Counted from the first letter of the stretch, positions 6,586 through 14,194 are shown. The stretch: 18,827 bases of DNA from JAFAVZ01 sp036009105 (GCA_036009105.1 DASYMJ010000128.1:1-18827); one strand, 5' to 3'. A program made the numbers and translations. The notes: generated from the letters alone by a model not told the origin.

Positions 6586-7265
6586 TCGTCGCCCCACTCC
6601 GCGATCACCCGCTCGGCCATGACCAGGTCCTCCGGGCGGGTGATCTTGAAGTTCATCGAGTCGCCCTTCACCACGCGCACCGTGTAGCCGTAGCGCGCGG
6701 CGAGGCCGGCTTCGTCCGTCGCGTCTCCGCCTTCCTGCGCGGCGCGCGCGAGCACGTCGCGCAGCACCTCGATGCGGAAGGCCTGCGGCGTCTGCGCGGC
6801 GGCGAGGTTGCCGCGGTCGGGCGTCGACTGGATGACGTCGTTCTCGATGACGTGGATCGTGTCCGGCACCGGCAGCACCGGCAGCGCGGCGCCATGCTCC
6901 CGCGCCGCTGCAACCACCGCGTGCAAGGTCTCGTAGGCGAAGAAGGGCCGCACCGCGTCGTGAACGACCACGACGTCCACATCCTCGCCGACATGCTCCA
7001 GGCCGCGCATCACGGACTGCAGGCGCGTCTGGCCGCCGGCGACGAACATCACGCGATCGCCGCCCGATTGCTTCACCGCGGAGAGCAGCACCTCGGACAC
7101 GGGAACCACGACGCGCGCAACCCCTTCGTCGAAGAGAAAGCGCTCCACCACGCGCTGCACGAGCGGGCGGCCGCCGAGGGTGCGGAACTGCTTCGGGATG
7201 TCTCCGCCGAAGCGAGAGCCGCTGCCGGCGGCGGGGACGATGACCACGACGCGGGGCTCGCTCAC
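6582..7265 (-). CDS. ispD: 2-C-methyl-D-erythritol 4-phosphate cytidylyltransferase
   Basis: Third enzyme of the MEP pathway; it couples CTP with methylerythritol 4-phosphate. The 227-residue protein has the nucleotidyltransferase motif VPAAGSGSRFGGDIPKQF (10-27). It also has HDAVRPFF, AAQTPQAFR, DATDEA and GDSMNFKITRPEDL near the C-terminus, all diagnostic for IspD. The start is a GTG at 7265 overlapping the frr stop (GTGA); no other start gives the conserved N-terminus. The product feeds IspF after the IspE step, which is not encoded in this window. Confidence 0.95.
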   Translation of the reverse strand: MSEPRVVVIVPAAGSGSRFGGDIPKQFRTLGGRPLVQRVVERFLFDEGVARVVVPVSEVLLSAVKQSGGDRVMFVAGGQTRLQSVMRGLEHVGEDVDVVVVHDAVRPFFAYETLHAVVAAAREHGAALPVLPVPDTIHVIENDVIQSTPDRGNLAAAQTPQAFRIEVLRDVLARAAQEGGDATDEAGLAARYGYTVRVVKGDSMNFKITRPEDLVMAERVIAEWGDE

Positions 7266-7819
7266 ACCGCCATGATGTCCTGTTCTTTGTGCTTGAGGAC
7301 AGTCCCCACTTCATCGATGTGCTTGTCGGTCATCTTCTGGATCTCGTCGAGGCCGCGCTTCTCATCATCCTCGGAGATCTCGTGGCCCTTGAGCATCTTC
7401 TTCAGCTTCTCGTTGCCGTCGCGGCGGACCTGGCGGATCGCGGTGCGCGCCTCCTCCGCCACGTGATGGGCGCGCTTGACGAGCTCCTTGCGGCGCTCCT
7501 CGGTCAGCTGGGGGATGGGGATGCGCACCACCTTGCCGTCCGTCATCGGGTTCAGGCCGAGATCCGCGTTGCGGACGGCCTTCTCGATCGCGCTCACCAT
7601 CGTCTTGTCCCACGGCTCGGCGACGATCATCGACGCCTCCGGCACCTTCAGCGAGGCCACCTGGCCGATGGGCGTCGGCGTGCCGTAATAGTCGACCGTG
7701 ACGCCGTCCAGCATGGCGGCGTTGGCGCGGCCGGTGCGGAGCGTCTTGAACTCGCGATGCAGCGCCTCGATGGCGCCATGCATGCGGTGCTGCACGTCCT
7801 TGATGACCTCGTTGATCAT
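7262..7819 (-). CDS. frr: Ribosome recycling factor
   Basis: RRF works with EF-G to split the post-termination ribosome. The 185-residue protein has the expected length. Motifs are FKTLRTGRANAAMLDGVTVDYYG (24-46), PWDKTMVSAIEKA, NADLGLNP and RIPIPQLTEERRKELVK, followed by the long C-terminal helices. The ATG at 7819 overlaps the pyrH stop (ATGA). The pyrH-frr pair is conserved in most bacteria. Confidence 0.97.
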   Translation of the reverse strand: MINEVIKDVQHRMHGAIEALHREFKTLRTGRANAAMLDGVTVDYYGTPTPIGQVASLKVPEASMIVAEPWDKTMVSAIEKAVRNADLGLNPMTDGKVVRIPIPQLTEERRKELVKRAHHVAEEARTAIRQVRRDGNEKLKKMLKGHEISEDDEKRGLDEIQKMTDKHIDEVGTVLKHKEQDIMAV

Positions 7820-8556
7820 GCGAACCTCACGTCGGGGATGTCGTCCGAAACGATCGAGCCGATGTCTTCGCCGAGCAGCGCGCGGCGGATGTTGCCCTTC
7901 TCCCGGAGCGAGAAAATATAGATCGGAATGTTGCTGCCGCGGGCCAGGTCGATGGCCGTGGCATCCATCACCTGCAGCCGCTCGGCGAGCACGCGCTGAT
8001 ACGTGGCGTGCGGGATGCGCGTGGCCGTGGCGTCCTTCTCCGGGTCGGCGGTGTAGATGCCGTCCACCTTCGTCGCCTTGAAGATGATCTGGCACTTCAA
8101 CTCGTTCGCGCGCAGGGCGGCGGCGGAGTCGGTGGTGAAGTACGGGTTGCCGGTGCCCGCGGCGCAGATGACGATGCGCTTCTTTTCCAGGTGGCGGATG
8201 GCGCGGCGGCGGATGAACGGCTCCGCGACCTCGGCCATGGTGATGGCGGAGGTGACGCGCGTGTCGGCGCCGCGGCGCTCCAGCGCGTCCTGCAGGGCGA
8301 GGGAGTTGATCACGGTGGCCAGCATGCCCATGTGATCGCCGGCCACGCGGTCGATGCCCTGCGTGGCGGCGGTGACGCCGCGATAGATGTTGCCGCCGCC
8401 GATGACGATGGCGAGCTCGACGCCGAGGCCGACCACTTCCACGATCTCGTCAGCGATGGTGTTCAGTGTTTCGGCGTCGATGCCCGTCCGCCGCCCTCCC
8501 ATGAGGGCCTCGCCGGACAGTTTGAGAAGGACGCGCTGGTAGCGGGGCTCGGCCAT
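7816..8556 (-). CDS. pyrH: Uridylate kinase
   Basis: Bacterial hexameric UMP kinase (amino-acid kinase fold), which phosphorylates UMP to UDP. The 246-residue protein has the expected length. It has VLLKLSGEALMG (9-20), VIGGGNIYRG (51-60), GDHMGMLATVINSLALQDAL, GTGNPYFTTDSAAALRA and KATKVDGIYTADP. The ATG at 8556 has no Shine-Dalgarno sequence; a TATAAC box lies 9 nt upstream, which suggests a leaderless mRNA. It is the first gene of a long cluster also carrying pyrD, so two pyrimidine steps share one transcript. Confidence 0.97.
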   Translation of the reverse strand: MAEPRYQRVLLKLSGEALMGGRRTGIDAETLNTIADEIVEVVGLGVELAIVIGGGNIYRGVTAATQGIDRVAGDHMGMLATVINSLALQDALERRGADTRVTSAITMAEVAEPFIRRRAIRHLEKKRIVICAAGTGNPYFTTDSAAALRANELKCQIIFKATKVDGIYTADPEKDATATRIPHATYQRVLAERLQVMDATAIDLARGSNIPIYIFSLREKGNIRRALLGEDIGSIVSDDIPDVRFA

Positions 8557-8565
8557 GTCGGGCGG

Positions 8566-8593
8566 GTTATATCACGGCCGAAAATCCTGTCAT
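8566..8593 (-). promoter_or_regulatory. Promoter of the pyrH-frr-ispDF-gltX-pyrD cluster, leaderless type
   Basis: On the minus strand, ATGACA (8588-8593), a 16-nt spacer and TATAAC (8566-8571). Each box matches the sigma-70 consensus at 5 of 6 positions. The -10 box ends 9 nt before the pyrH ATG, so transcription should start at or within a few bases of the start codon. The -35 box lies on the edge of the REP-like repeat that follows. Confidence 0.65.
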
Positions 8594-8671
8594 CCTGAGC
8601 CGCGCAGACGGCCGAAGGATCTCCTCGGAAGTGCCGGGGGATCCATCGGCGTCTGCGCGCCTTCAGGATGA
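8588..8671. repeat. Pair of inverted REP-like units between tsf and pyrH
   Basis: The left unit (8590-8621) reads tcatcctgag, then cgcgcagacg, then gaaggatct. A degenerate inverted copy (8638-8670) reads ggatcc, then gtctgcgcg, then cttcaggatga. The two can pair over much of their length. The left unit shares its outer words with the element at 336-380. It may also help end tsf transcription, but no T-run is visible. Confidence 0.6.
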
Positions 8672-8681
8672 GAGCCTGCGG

Positions 8682-9608
8682 CTACTGCTTCATGTACGAG
8701 GCGACCTCGGCGGCGAAATCGCCCGGGCCCTTCTTCTCGATCCCCTCGCCCAGCTTGTAGCGGGTGAAACGGGTCACGACGTACTCGCAGCCGTGCTCCT
8801 TCCCCTGCCTGGCGACGTACTGCGACACCGTGGCCTTGTCGTCGCGGATGTACGGCTGCTCGAGAAGACAGGCTTCGCCGTAGAACTTCTCCATCTTGCC
8901 GGTCACCATCTTCTCGACGATGTTCTCCGGCTTGCCGGACTTGGCGGCCTGGTCGCGGGCGATCTCGCGCTCGGTGTCCAGATCCTTCTGCGTCACGTCC
9001 TCGCGGCGGAGGAAGCGCGGCTCGGAGGCGGCCACGTGCATGGCGATGTCGCGGGCCAGATCGGTCGACTTCTCGGACTTCGTGCCGCTGGCGGACTCCA
9101 TCTCCACCATCACGCCGATCTTGCCGCCGCCGTGGATGTAGGTGCCGATGACGGCAGTCGGCGCGGCCTCGTAGCGGGCGAAGCGGCGGATCTGGATGTT
9201 CTCCTTGATGGAGGCGATCATGGCGGTGGTTTTCTGGCCGACCGTCTCGTCGGAGCCGGGCCACGGCTCGTGGGCGAGCTCCTCGACCGTGGTGGCCTTG
9301 CTGCCGGCGATGATCTTCGCCACGTCGGTGGCGAACTGGCGGAACTGCTCGTTGCGGCCGACGAAGTCGGTCTCGCAGTTGACCTCCACGAGCACTCCGG
9401 TGTCGTTCGCCACGTGCGCCGCCACGGTGCCTTCGGCGGCCACCCGGCCGGCCTTCTTGCTGGCCGCGGCGAGCCCCTTCTTGCGAAGGATCTTCGCGCC
9501 TTCTTCCATGTCGCCCTGCGCCTCGACGAGAGCGGCCTTGACGTCCATCATGCCGGCGCCCGTCTGCTCGCGCAGTTGCTTGACCATTGCTGCGGTAATG
9601 TCAGCCAT
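8682..9608 (-). CDS. tsf: Elongation factor Ts
   Basis: EF-Ts exchanges GDP for GTP on EF-Tu. The 308-residue protein starts MADITAAMVKQLREQTGAGM (UBA-like domain). It continues with MDVKAALVEAQGDMEEGAKILRKKG and CETDFVGRN, the EF-Tu contact motif (usually TDFVARN), then two dimerisation-type repeats. Length is normal. The ATG at 9608 follows GGAG; the frame is open further upstream but those residues come from repeat DNA and do not fit the family. rpsB lies 146 bp upstream, separated by a REP-like inverted repeat. Confidence 0.95.
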   Translation of the reverse strand: MADITAAMVKQLREQTGAGMMDVKAALVEAQGDMEEGAKILRKKGLAAASKKAGRVAAEGTVAAHVANDTGVLVEVNCETDFVGRNEQFRQFATDVAKIIAGSKATTVEELAHEPWPGSDETVGQKTTAMIASIKENIQIRRFARYEAAPTAVIGTYIHGGGKIGVMVEMESASGTKSEKSTDLARDIAMHVAASEPRFLRREDVTQKDLDTEREIARDQAAKSGKPENIVEKMVTGKMEKFYGEACLLEQPYIRDDKATVSQYVARQGKEHGCEYVVTRFTRYKLGEGIEKKGPGDFAAEVASYMKQ

Positions 9609-9641
9609 TTTTCTTCTCCAAATACATCTGTAGCGACGGAT

Positions 9642-9719
9642 GTAGGGCCGGCTCTCCAGCCGGCCCAATGATGGCCGATCCGGTATGCGGCGATTGGGCC
9701 GGCTGAGAGCCGGCCCTAC
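9642..9719. repeat. REP-like inverted repeat between rpsB and tsf
   Basis: Two almost perfectly complementary arms (9642-9669 and 9693-9719) flank a 23-nt loop. Each arm itself contains the palindromic words GGGCCGGC and GCCGGCCC, and each starts or ends with GTAGGGCCGGCTCT or its complement. A variant single unit at 13264-13293 acts as a terminator stem. It lies inside the rpsB-tsf transcript and could affect the ratio of the two products or RNA stability. Confidence 0.7.
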
Positions 9720-9754
9720 GTGCCGCCGCTACACGAGCGAAGTCAGTTCGGCGA

Positions 9755-10546
9755 TCAGACCGCGGGTGCAGTGGCAGCCAGCGGCTCGGAAGCGGCCTCG
9801 GGCTGCATCCCACCCGTGGCGGGAGGCTCACCCTTGTCCTCGGCGCCGATGTAGCGCTCCTCGGCCAGGTTGTAGCCCTCGAGGACCGCGTCGGCGACCT
9901 TCTGCGTGAACAGACGGATCGCCCGGATCGCGTCGTCGTTGCCCGGGATGACATAGTCGATGTCTTCCGGATCGCAGTTGGTGTCGACGATTCCGACGAC
10001 CGGGATTTTCAGCTTCTTCGCTTCCTTGACCGCGATGTACTCCTTCTTCGGATCGATCACGAAGAGGGCATCCGGAAGGCCGTCCATCTCGCGGATTCCG
10101 ATCAGGTTCTTCTGCAGCTTCTCGCGCTCGCGGTCCATCGCGGCGCGCTCCTTCTTCGACATCTCCTTGTCGGTGTCGGCAAGGACCGCCTCGATCTCCT
10201 TGAGGCGCTCGATCGACTTGCGCACCGTCGTGAAGTTCGTGAGCGTGCCGCCCAACCAGCGGTTGTTCACGTAGAACATGCCGCAACGGTTGGCTTCTTC
10301 GAGAATCGCGTCCTGCGCCTGGCGCTTGGTGCCGACGAACAGGATGCGTTTGCCCCCGGACGCGAGGTCCGAGATGAAACTGGAAGCTTCCTTAAAGAGC
10401 TTCAGCGTTTTCTGCAGATCGATGATGTAGATCCCATTGCGCTTGCCGAAGATGTACTTCTTCATCTTCGGATTCCAGCGCTTGGTCTGATGACCGAAGT
10501 GCACGCCAGCTTCCAAAAGCTCTTTCATCGTAATAGAGACCGCCAA
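9755..10546 (-). CDS. rpsB: 30S ribosomal protein S2
   Basis: S2 joins the small subunit late in assembly. The 263-residue protein has the family start (ITMKELLEAGVHFGHQTKRW) and NPKMKKYIFGKRNGIYIIDL. It also has VGTKRQAQ, NNRWLGGTLTNF, PDALFVIDPKKE and PVVGIVDTNCDPEDIDYVIPGNDDA. The last 25 or so residues are an Ala/Pro/Glu-rich tail that varies in the family. The start is a TTG at 10546, chosen because GGAGGG lies 6 nt upstream and the resulting MAVSITMKEL fits S2; the internal ATG at 10528 has no such site. A terminator lies 43 nt upstream. Confidence 0.95.
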   Translation of the reverse strand: MAVSITMKELLEAGVHFGHQTKRWNPKMKKYIFGKRNGIYIIDLQKTLKLFKEASSFISDLASGGKRILFVGTKRQAQDAILEEANRCGMFYVNNRWLGGTLTNFTTVRKSIERLKEIEAVLADTDKEMSKKERAAMDREREKLQKNLIGIREMDGLPDALFVIDPKKEYIAVKEAKKLKIPVVGIVDTNCDPEDIDYVIPGNDDAIRAIRLFTQKVADAVLEGYNLAEERYIGAEDKGEPPATGGMQPEAASEPLAATAPAV

Positions 10547-10561
10547 GTGAACCCTCCTTCG

Positions 10562-10582
10562 GAATTGAAAGTTGAAAATGGA
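10562..10582. repeat. Heptad-periodic single arm upstream of rpsB
   Basis: Three approximate seven-base units (gaattga, aagttga, aaatgga) lie directly beside the T-run of the rpsI terminator and 16 nt from the rpsB start. They resemble the aaattga units at 683-703. No opposed arm is present. Confidence 0.5.
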
Positions 10583-10612
10583 AAAAAAAGACAGGAGCTT
10601 TTGGCTCCTGTC
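10582..10612 (-). terminator. Intrinsic terminator after rpsI
   Basis: On the minus strand, a perfect 9-bp stem GACAGGAGC/GCTCCTGTC (10604-10612 and 10590-10598) with a 5-nt loop is followed by eight T residues. It lies about 35 nt after the rpsI stop and 43 nt before the rpsB start. No promoter is visible between it and rpsB, so it may act as a partial terminator or attenuator. Confidence 0.85.
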
Positions 10613-10647
10613 GGGGTGAAAACACTTAAGAGAAACCGAACATCGAA

Positions 10648-11040
10648 CTAGCGCTTGGAGAACTGGAAGCGAGCGCGGGCACCCTTCTGGCCGTACTTTT
10701 TGCGCTCCTTCATTCTCGGGTCGCGGGTCAGCAGGCCCGCCTTCTTGAGGCGCTTGCGCAGCTCGGCGTTGTAGACCTGCAGCGCGCGCGAGATGCCGTG
10801 GCGGATCGCGCCGGCCTGGCCGGAAGGGCCGCCGCCGTCCACCGTCACGACGATGTCGAACTTGTCCACCGTCTCGGTGAGCGAGAGCGGCTGCTTGATG
10901 ATCATCTTCAGCACTTCGTTGCCGAAGTACTCATCGAGGCTGCGGCGGTTGACGGTGATCTGCCCCGCGCCCTGGCGGAGGTGCACACGGGCCGTCGATG
11001 TCTTCCGTCTTCCCGTTCCGTAATATTCGACCAAAGCCAA
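10648..11040 (-). CDS. rpsI: 30S ribosomal protein S9
   Basis: S9 contacts P-site tRNA through its C-terminal tail. The 130-residue protein has YYGTGRRKTSTARVHLRQG (6-24), NRRSLDEYF, VDGGGPSGQAGAIRHGISRAL and RDPRMKERKKYGQKGARARFQFSKR. The last of these ends in the universal S-K-R. The start is a TTG at 11040, preceded by GGAGGAGAAC; no ATG gives the conserved N-terminus. The gene follows rplM by 15 bp, the conserved rplM-rpsI operon. Confidence 0.97.
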   Translation of the reverse strand: MALVEYYGTGRRKTSTARVHLRQGAGQITVNRRSLDEYFGNEVLKMIIKQPLSLTETVDKFDIVVTVDGGGPSGQAGAIRHGISRALQVYNAELRKRLKKAGLLTRDPRMKERKKYGQKGARARFQFSKR

Positions 11041-11055
11041 GTTCTCCTCCTGTGA

Positions 11056-11487
11056 TTACGCTACTTCGAGCGTCTCGGGCTGCTGCGCCTGGTGGGGATG
11101 GTCCGAGCCGCGGTAAACCTTCAGCTTCTTGAGCATCTTCCGGCCGAGCTTGTTCTTCGGCAGCATGCCCCAGACCGCCTCTTCGATCATCGACTCGGGC
11201 TTCTCGGCCCGCACGAACCGCGCGGCGCGCTCCTTCAGGCCGCCCGGATAGAGCGAATGGCGCCGGTAGATCTTGTCGGTCTCTTTCTTGCCGGTGAGGA
11301 CGATCTTCTCGGCGTTGATCACGATGACGTGGTCGCCGGTGTCGAGGAACGGGGTGTACGTCGGCTTCGCCTTGCCCGTGATGATGCGGGCAATCTCGGT
11401 CGAGAGCCGCCCGAGGACTTTGCCCTCGGCGTCGATCACGAACCATTTCGGCTCGATGTCGCCCTTCTTCGGAAAATAGGTACGCAT
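11056..11487 (-). CDS. rplM: 50S ribosomal protein L13
   Basis: L13 is an early assembly protein of the large subunit. The 143-residue protein starts MRTYFPKKGDIEPKWFVIDA. It has GKVLGRLSTEIARIITGK, DTGDHVIVINAEKIVLTGKK, RHSLYPGGLK and the GMLPKNKLGRKMLKKLKVY signature near the C-terminus. Length matches the family. The ATG at 11487 follows GGGAG. The frame is open upstream to 11574 but that part is not L13-like. First gene of rplM-rpsI. Confidence 0.97.
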   Translation of the reverse strand: MRTYFPKKGDIEPKWFVIDAEGKVLGRLSTEIARIITGKAKPTYTPFLDTGDHVIVINAEKIVLTGKKETDKIYRRHSLYPGGLKERAARFVRAEKPESMIEEAVWGMLPKNKLGRKMLKKLKVYRGSDHPHQAQQPETLEVA

Positions 11488-11605
11488 GACTCTCCCTAGA
11501 AACGTGTGACTTACTGGCTGGAAGACCGCGGCGCCCGGCGTGAACGGCAACGCACCGCGACCCTTCAAAGACAACTACACACCTTCCCTGTTGGAAAGGG
11601 GTGAA

Positions 11606-11635
11606 ATGGTAACCCTGCCGAACATGGGGTGTCAA
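11606..11635 (-). promoter_or_regulatory. Sigma-70 promoter of rplM-rpsI
   Basis: On the minus strand, a consensus TTGACA (11630-11635), an 18-nt spacer and TACCAT (11606-11611). Transcription would begin near 11599 and leave a leader of about 110 nt before rplM. A GGGAAT-N19-GTT sequence (11621-11648) overlaps it and could be an ECF sigma site. No other structure is obvious in the leader. Confidence 0.7.
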
Positions 11636-11689
11636 GACGAGAATTCCCATGCTCCCGGGCACTTACGGGGTGTCTTCCTTGAAGCCAGG

Positions 11690-11719
11690 ATGACACGGCC
11701 CGCGGCACCATGGTAGAAG
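11690..11719 (+). promoter_or_regulatory. Promoter of folD-coaE, leaderless type
   Basis: On the plus strand, ATGACA (11690-11695), an 18-nt spacer and TAGAAG (11714-11719). The -10 box ends 7 nt before the GTG start of folD and no Shine-Dalgarno sequence is present, so the transcript probably begins at the start codon. The word CAGGATGACA containing the -35 box also occurs at the pyrH promoter. Confidence 0.5.
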
Positions 11720-11726
11720 CCGCGCC

Positions 11727-12619
<893 letters not shown>

Positions 12620-12623
<4 letters not shown>

Positions 12624-13240
12624 TCCTGCGCGTCGGCCTCACCGGCGGCATCGCCAGCGGCAAGTCGACCATCGCCCGCAACTTCGCCGCCCTGGGCGCG
12701 GCCACCGTGGATGCCGACGCCGTCGTGGCGCGGCTCTACCGGCCGGGCAACGCGGGACATCACGCCGTCGTTCGCGCGTACGGCCGCGGCGTGCTGCGCG
12801 AGAACGAGGAGATCGACCGGCAGAAGCTGGCGGACATCGCGTTCGCCAACCCGGAAGCGGCGAAGAAGCTCAACGCGCTGATCCATCCGCTGGTGATCGA
12901 GGAAGAGCAGCGCCTCATGCGCGCCGAGGAGGCGCGGTTTCCGGGGCGCGACCGCATCTTCATCGTGGAGGCGACGCTGCTGCTCGAGGCGGGCGGCCGG
13001 CAGCGCTACGACAAGATCGTGGTGGTGGACGTCGATCCGGAGACGCAGACCGCGCGCGGAATGGCGCGGGGCATGGCGCGGGAGGAAGTGCTGCGCCGGA
13101 TCGCTCACCAGATGCCGCGCGAAGAACGCCTGAAGCACGCCGACTACGTGATCGACAACAGCGGCGACCCGCGCCAGGCGGAGATCGAAACGCATCGGGT
13201 GTTCGACCGGCTGAAGGCGGATCTGGCGAAGAAGGCGTAG
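12620..13240 (+). CDS. coaE: Dephospho-CoA kinase
   Basis: Last step of coenzyme A synthesis: ATP-dependent 3'-phosphorylation of dephospho-CoA. The 206-residue protein has the P-loop GLTGGIASGKST (6-17), the DAD substrate motif (TVDADAV), HPLV, VEATLLLEAG and MPREERLKHADYVIDNSG, all CoaE features. The start chosen is GTG at 12620: GGAGG (12610-12614) lies 5 nt upstream, the GTG overlaps the folD TGA by 4 nt, and the protein then opens with the usual ILRVGLTGG. An in-frame ATG at 12608 would add four residues but lacks the ribosome-binding site. Confidence 0.93.
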
Positions 13241-13254
13241 GAGGCGCCCGCCTT

Positions 13255-13293
13255 CTAAAAAACGCAGGGCCGGCCCTTGCGAGCCGGCCCTGC
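13255..13293 (-). terminator. Intrinsic terminator of the lipoprotein cluster
   Basis: A perfect 11-bp stem (GCAGGGCCGGC/GCCGGCCCTGC, 13264-13274 and 13283-13293) is followed on the minus strand by GTTTTTT. It serves the minus-strand lipoprotein genes and may also stop coaE transcripts coming from the other side, although the T-run is only on the minus side. The stem is a variant of the REP-like unit at 9642-9719. Confidence 0.75.
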
Positions 13294-13313
13294 GCCTTGC
13301 CGTTGTACGACTG

Positions 13314-13610
13314 TTAGTGCGTGGTCGTGCTGCTGGTGCTGGTGGTGCTGGTCATGGCGCCGGTGCTGCCGGTCATGCCGGTGCTGCCCATCGTGCCCAT
13401 CGTGTCCGTGCCGGTGGTGCCGGTGGTCGAGGTGCTCATCGTGTCGGTCGACATCGTGCTGGTGGTAGCCGACGTGTCGCTCGACATGGTGCTCGAGCCG
13501 GTGTCCGTCATGGTGACGGCCGTGTCGTTGTTGATGTTCTCTTCCTTCTTACAGGAAACGGCGAAGAGAACGAGGGCCAGGATGGCCAGGAGTGCGAGTG
13601 TCTTCTTCAT
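13314..13610 (-). CDS. Small Thr/Ser-rich lipoprotein, paralogue 1
   Basis: I do not recognise a family. The 98-residue protein has a lipoprotein signal peptide (MKKTLALLAILALVLFAVSC, lipobox cysteine at 20). CKKEENINNDTAVTMTDTG follows, then about 60 residues made almost only of Thr, Ser, Met, Gly and Asp in short words such as TDTM and STT, ending in Thr-Thr-His. It is probably a disordered, possibly O-modified or metal-binding, lipid-anchored envelope protein. The next paralogue lies 27 bp upstream and the two share signal peptide, CKKEEN motif and terminal Thr-His. A weak AAGGG precedes the ATG. Confidence 0.8.
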   Translation of the reverse strand: MKKTLALLAILALVLFAVSCKKEENINNDTAVTMTDTGSSTMSSDTSATTSTMSTDTMSTSTTGTTGTDTMGTMGSTGMTGSTGAMTSTTSTSSTTTH

Positions 13611-13637
13611 AGGTTGAATCCCTTCCTTGGTGGCGGG

Positions 13638-13949
13638 TTAGTGCGTGCTGGTCGAGCTGCTGCCCGAGGTGGAGGTCGTGCCGGACGTGGTGGTCGCGGT
13701 CGTGCCCGTGGTCGAGGTCGCAGTGGTCGCCGTGGTGGCCGAGGTGTCGGTCATCGTGCCGCCCGGCATGGCCGAGGTGCTGGTCGAGCCGGACGTATCG
13801 GACATGGTCGAGGCGCCGGTGTCGGTCGCCGTCGCGCCGGTGTCGCTCATCGTGACGGACGTGTCGTTGTTGACGTTCTCTTCCTTTTTGCACGAAACGG
13901 CGAACAGAACGAGGGCCAGGACGGCCAGGATCGCAAGAGTCTTTTTCAT
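13638..13949 (-). CDS. Small Thr/Ser-rich lipoprotein, paralogue 2
   Basis: A 103-residue protein with a lipoprotein signal peptide nearly identical to that of paralogue 1 (MKKTLAILAVLALVLFAVSC, Cys20). It continues CKKEENVNNDTSVTMSDTG, then a Thr/Ser/Ala/Gly-rich low-complexity region, and ends S-T-H. No known domain is visible. The start at 13949 is chosen because the signal peptide begins there and AGAGGA lies 7 nt upstream; the longer open frame has no such signal. It is transcribed just before paralogue 1. The close match of signal peptide and first mature residues points to recent duplication, while the repeat tail has diverged. Confidence 0.82.
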   Translation of the reverse strand: MKKTLAILAVLALVLFAVSCKKEENVNNDTSVTMSDTGATATDTGASTMSDTSGSTSTSAMPGGTMTDTSATTATTATSTTGTTATTTSGTTSTSGSSSTSTH

Positions 13950-14158
13950 TGTTTTTCCTCTCTGATGATGTGTGTTTGCGGTAGTTTCCGTAGAAGCTGC
14001 CTGGGTGCCTGCCCTCACCTCCTTCGCGTCTCTTCGATGCATGTCAGCAACGAAAAATAACCAGGGTCCCATTTTGGAAGGCAGGCTCACTCCTATCGGG
14101 GAGCCAAGCCCAGTGGATGAAAGGCAACTCACGTGCCACGCATCCCTCCATAAATCAG
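13950..14158. other. Intergenic region upstream of lipoprotein paralogue 2, no gene seen
   Basis: About 210 bp without a credible gene. On the minus strand it can form two small hairpins, GGCA/TGCC (14123-14137) and CTCC/GGAG with flanking pairs (14084-14105), and carries an AGGAGGTGAG word near 14015-14025 that is not followed by a usable frame. I could not match it to a known riboswitch. It probably holds the promoter of paralogues 2 and 1. Confidence 0.4.
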
Positions 14159-14183
14159 ATGCCCCGCCGGTGGGGCGGGGCAT
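14159..14183 (-). terminator. Probable terminator after lipoprotein paralogue 3
   Basis: A perfect 10-bp stem ATGCCCCGCC/GGCGGGGCAT with a 5-nt loop starts 12 nt after the stop of paralogue 3. The sequence after it (CTGATTTATG) is only moderately T-rich, so termination may be partial. Confidence 0.6.
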
Positions 14184-14194
14184 GGTGGTTTCGA

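Noticed and set aside
4787..6622. Long open frame (611 codons) on the plus strand across gltX and ispF
   Set aside because: It runs opposite to genes with full family motifs, is very rich in Arg, Ala and Glu as expected for a high-GC antisense frame, and shows no recognisable domain.
13317..13640. Lipoprotein genes as non-coding simple-sequence DNA
   Set aside because: Each has an intact signal peptide with lipobox, a conserved motif after the cysteine, and the same final Thr-His in frame, which simple-sequence DNA would not keep.
13317..14060. Plus-strand frames over the lipoprotein cluster (Val- and Gly/Arg-rich)
   Set aside because: They are mirror readings of the Thr/Ser codons on the minus strand. 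The minus-strand frames have signal peptides, lipoboxes and terminators.
13970..14158. Known riboswitch (cobalamin or cyclic-di-GMP) upstream of lipoprotein paralogue 2
   Set aside because: The words CCACTGG and GAGCCTGCC recall parts of the cobalamin element, but the core GGGAA and the other conserved segments are missing. The cyclic-di-GMP core is not present either.
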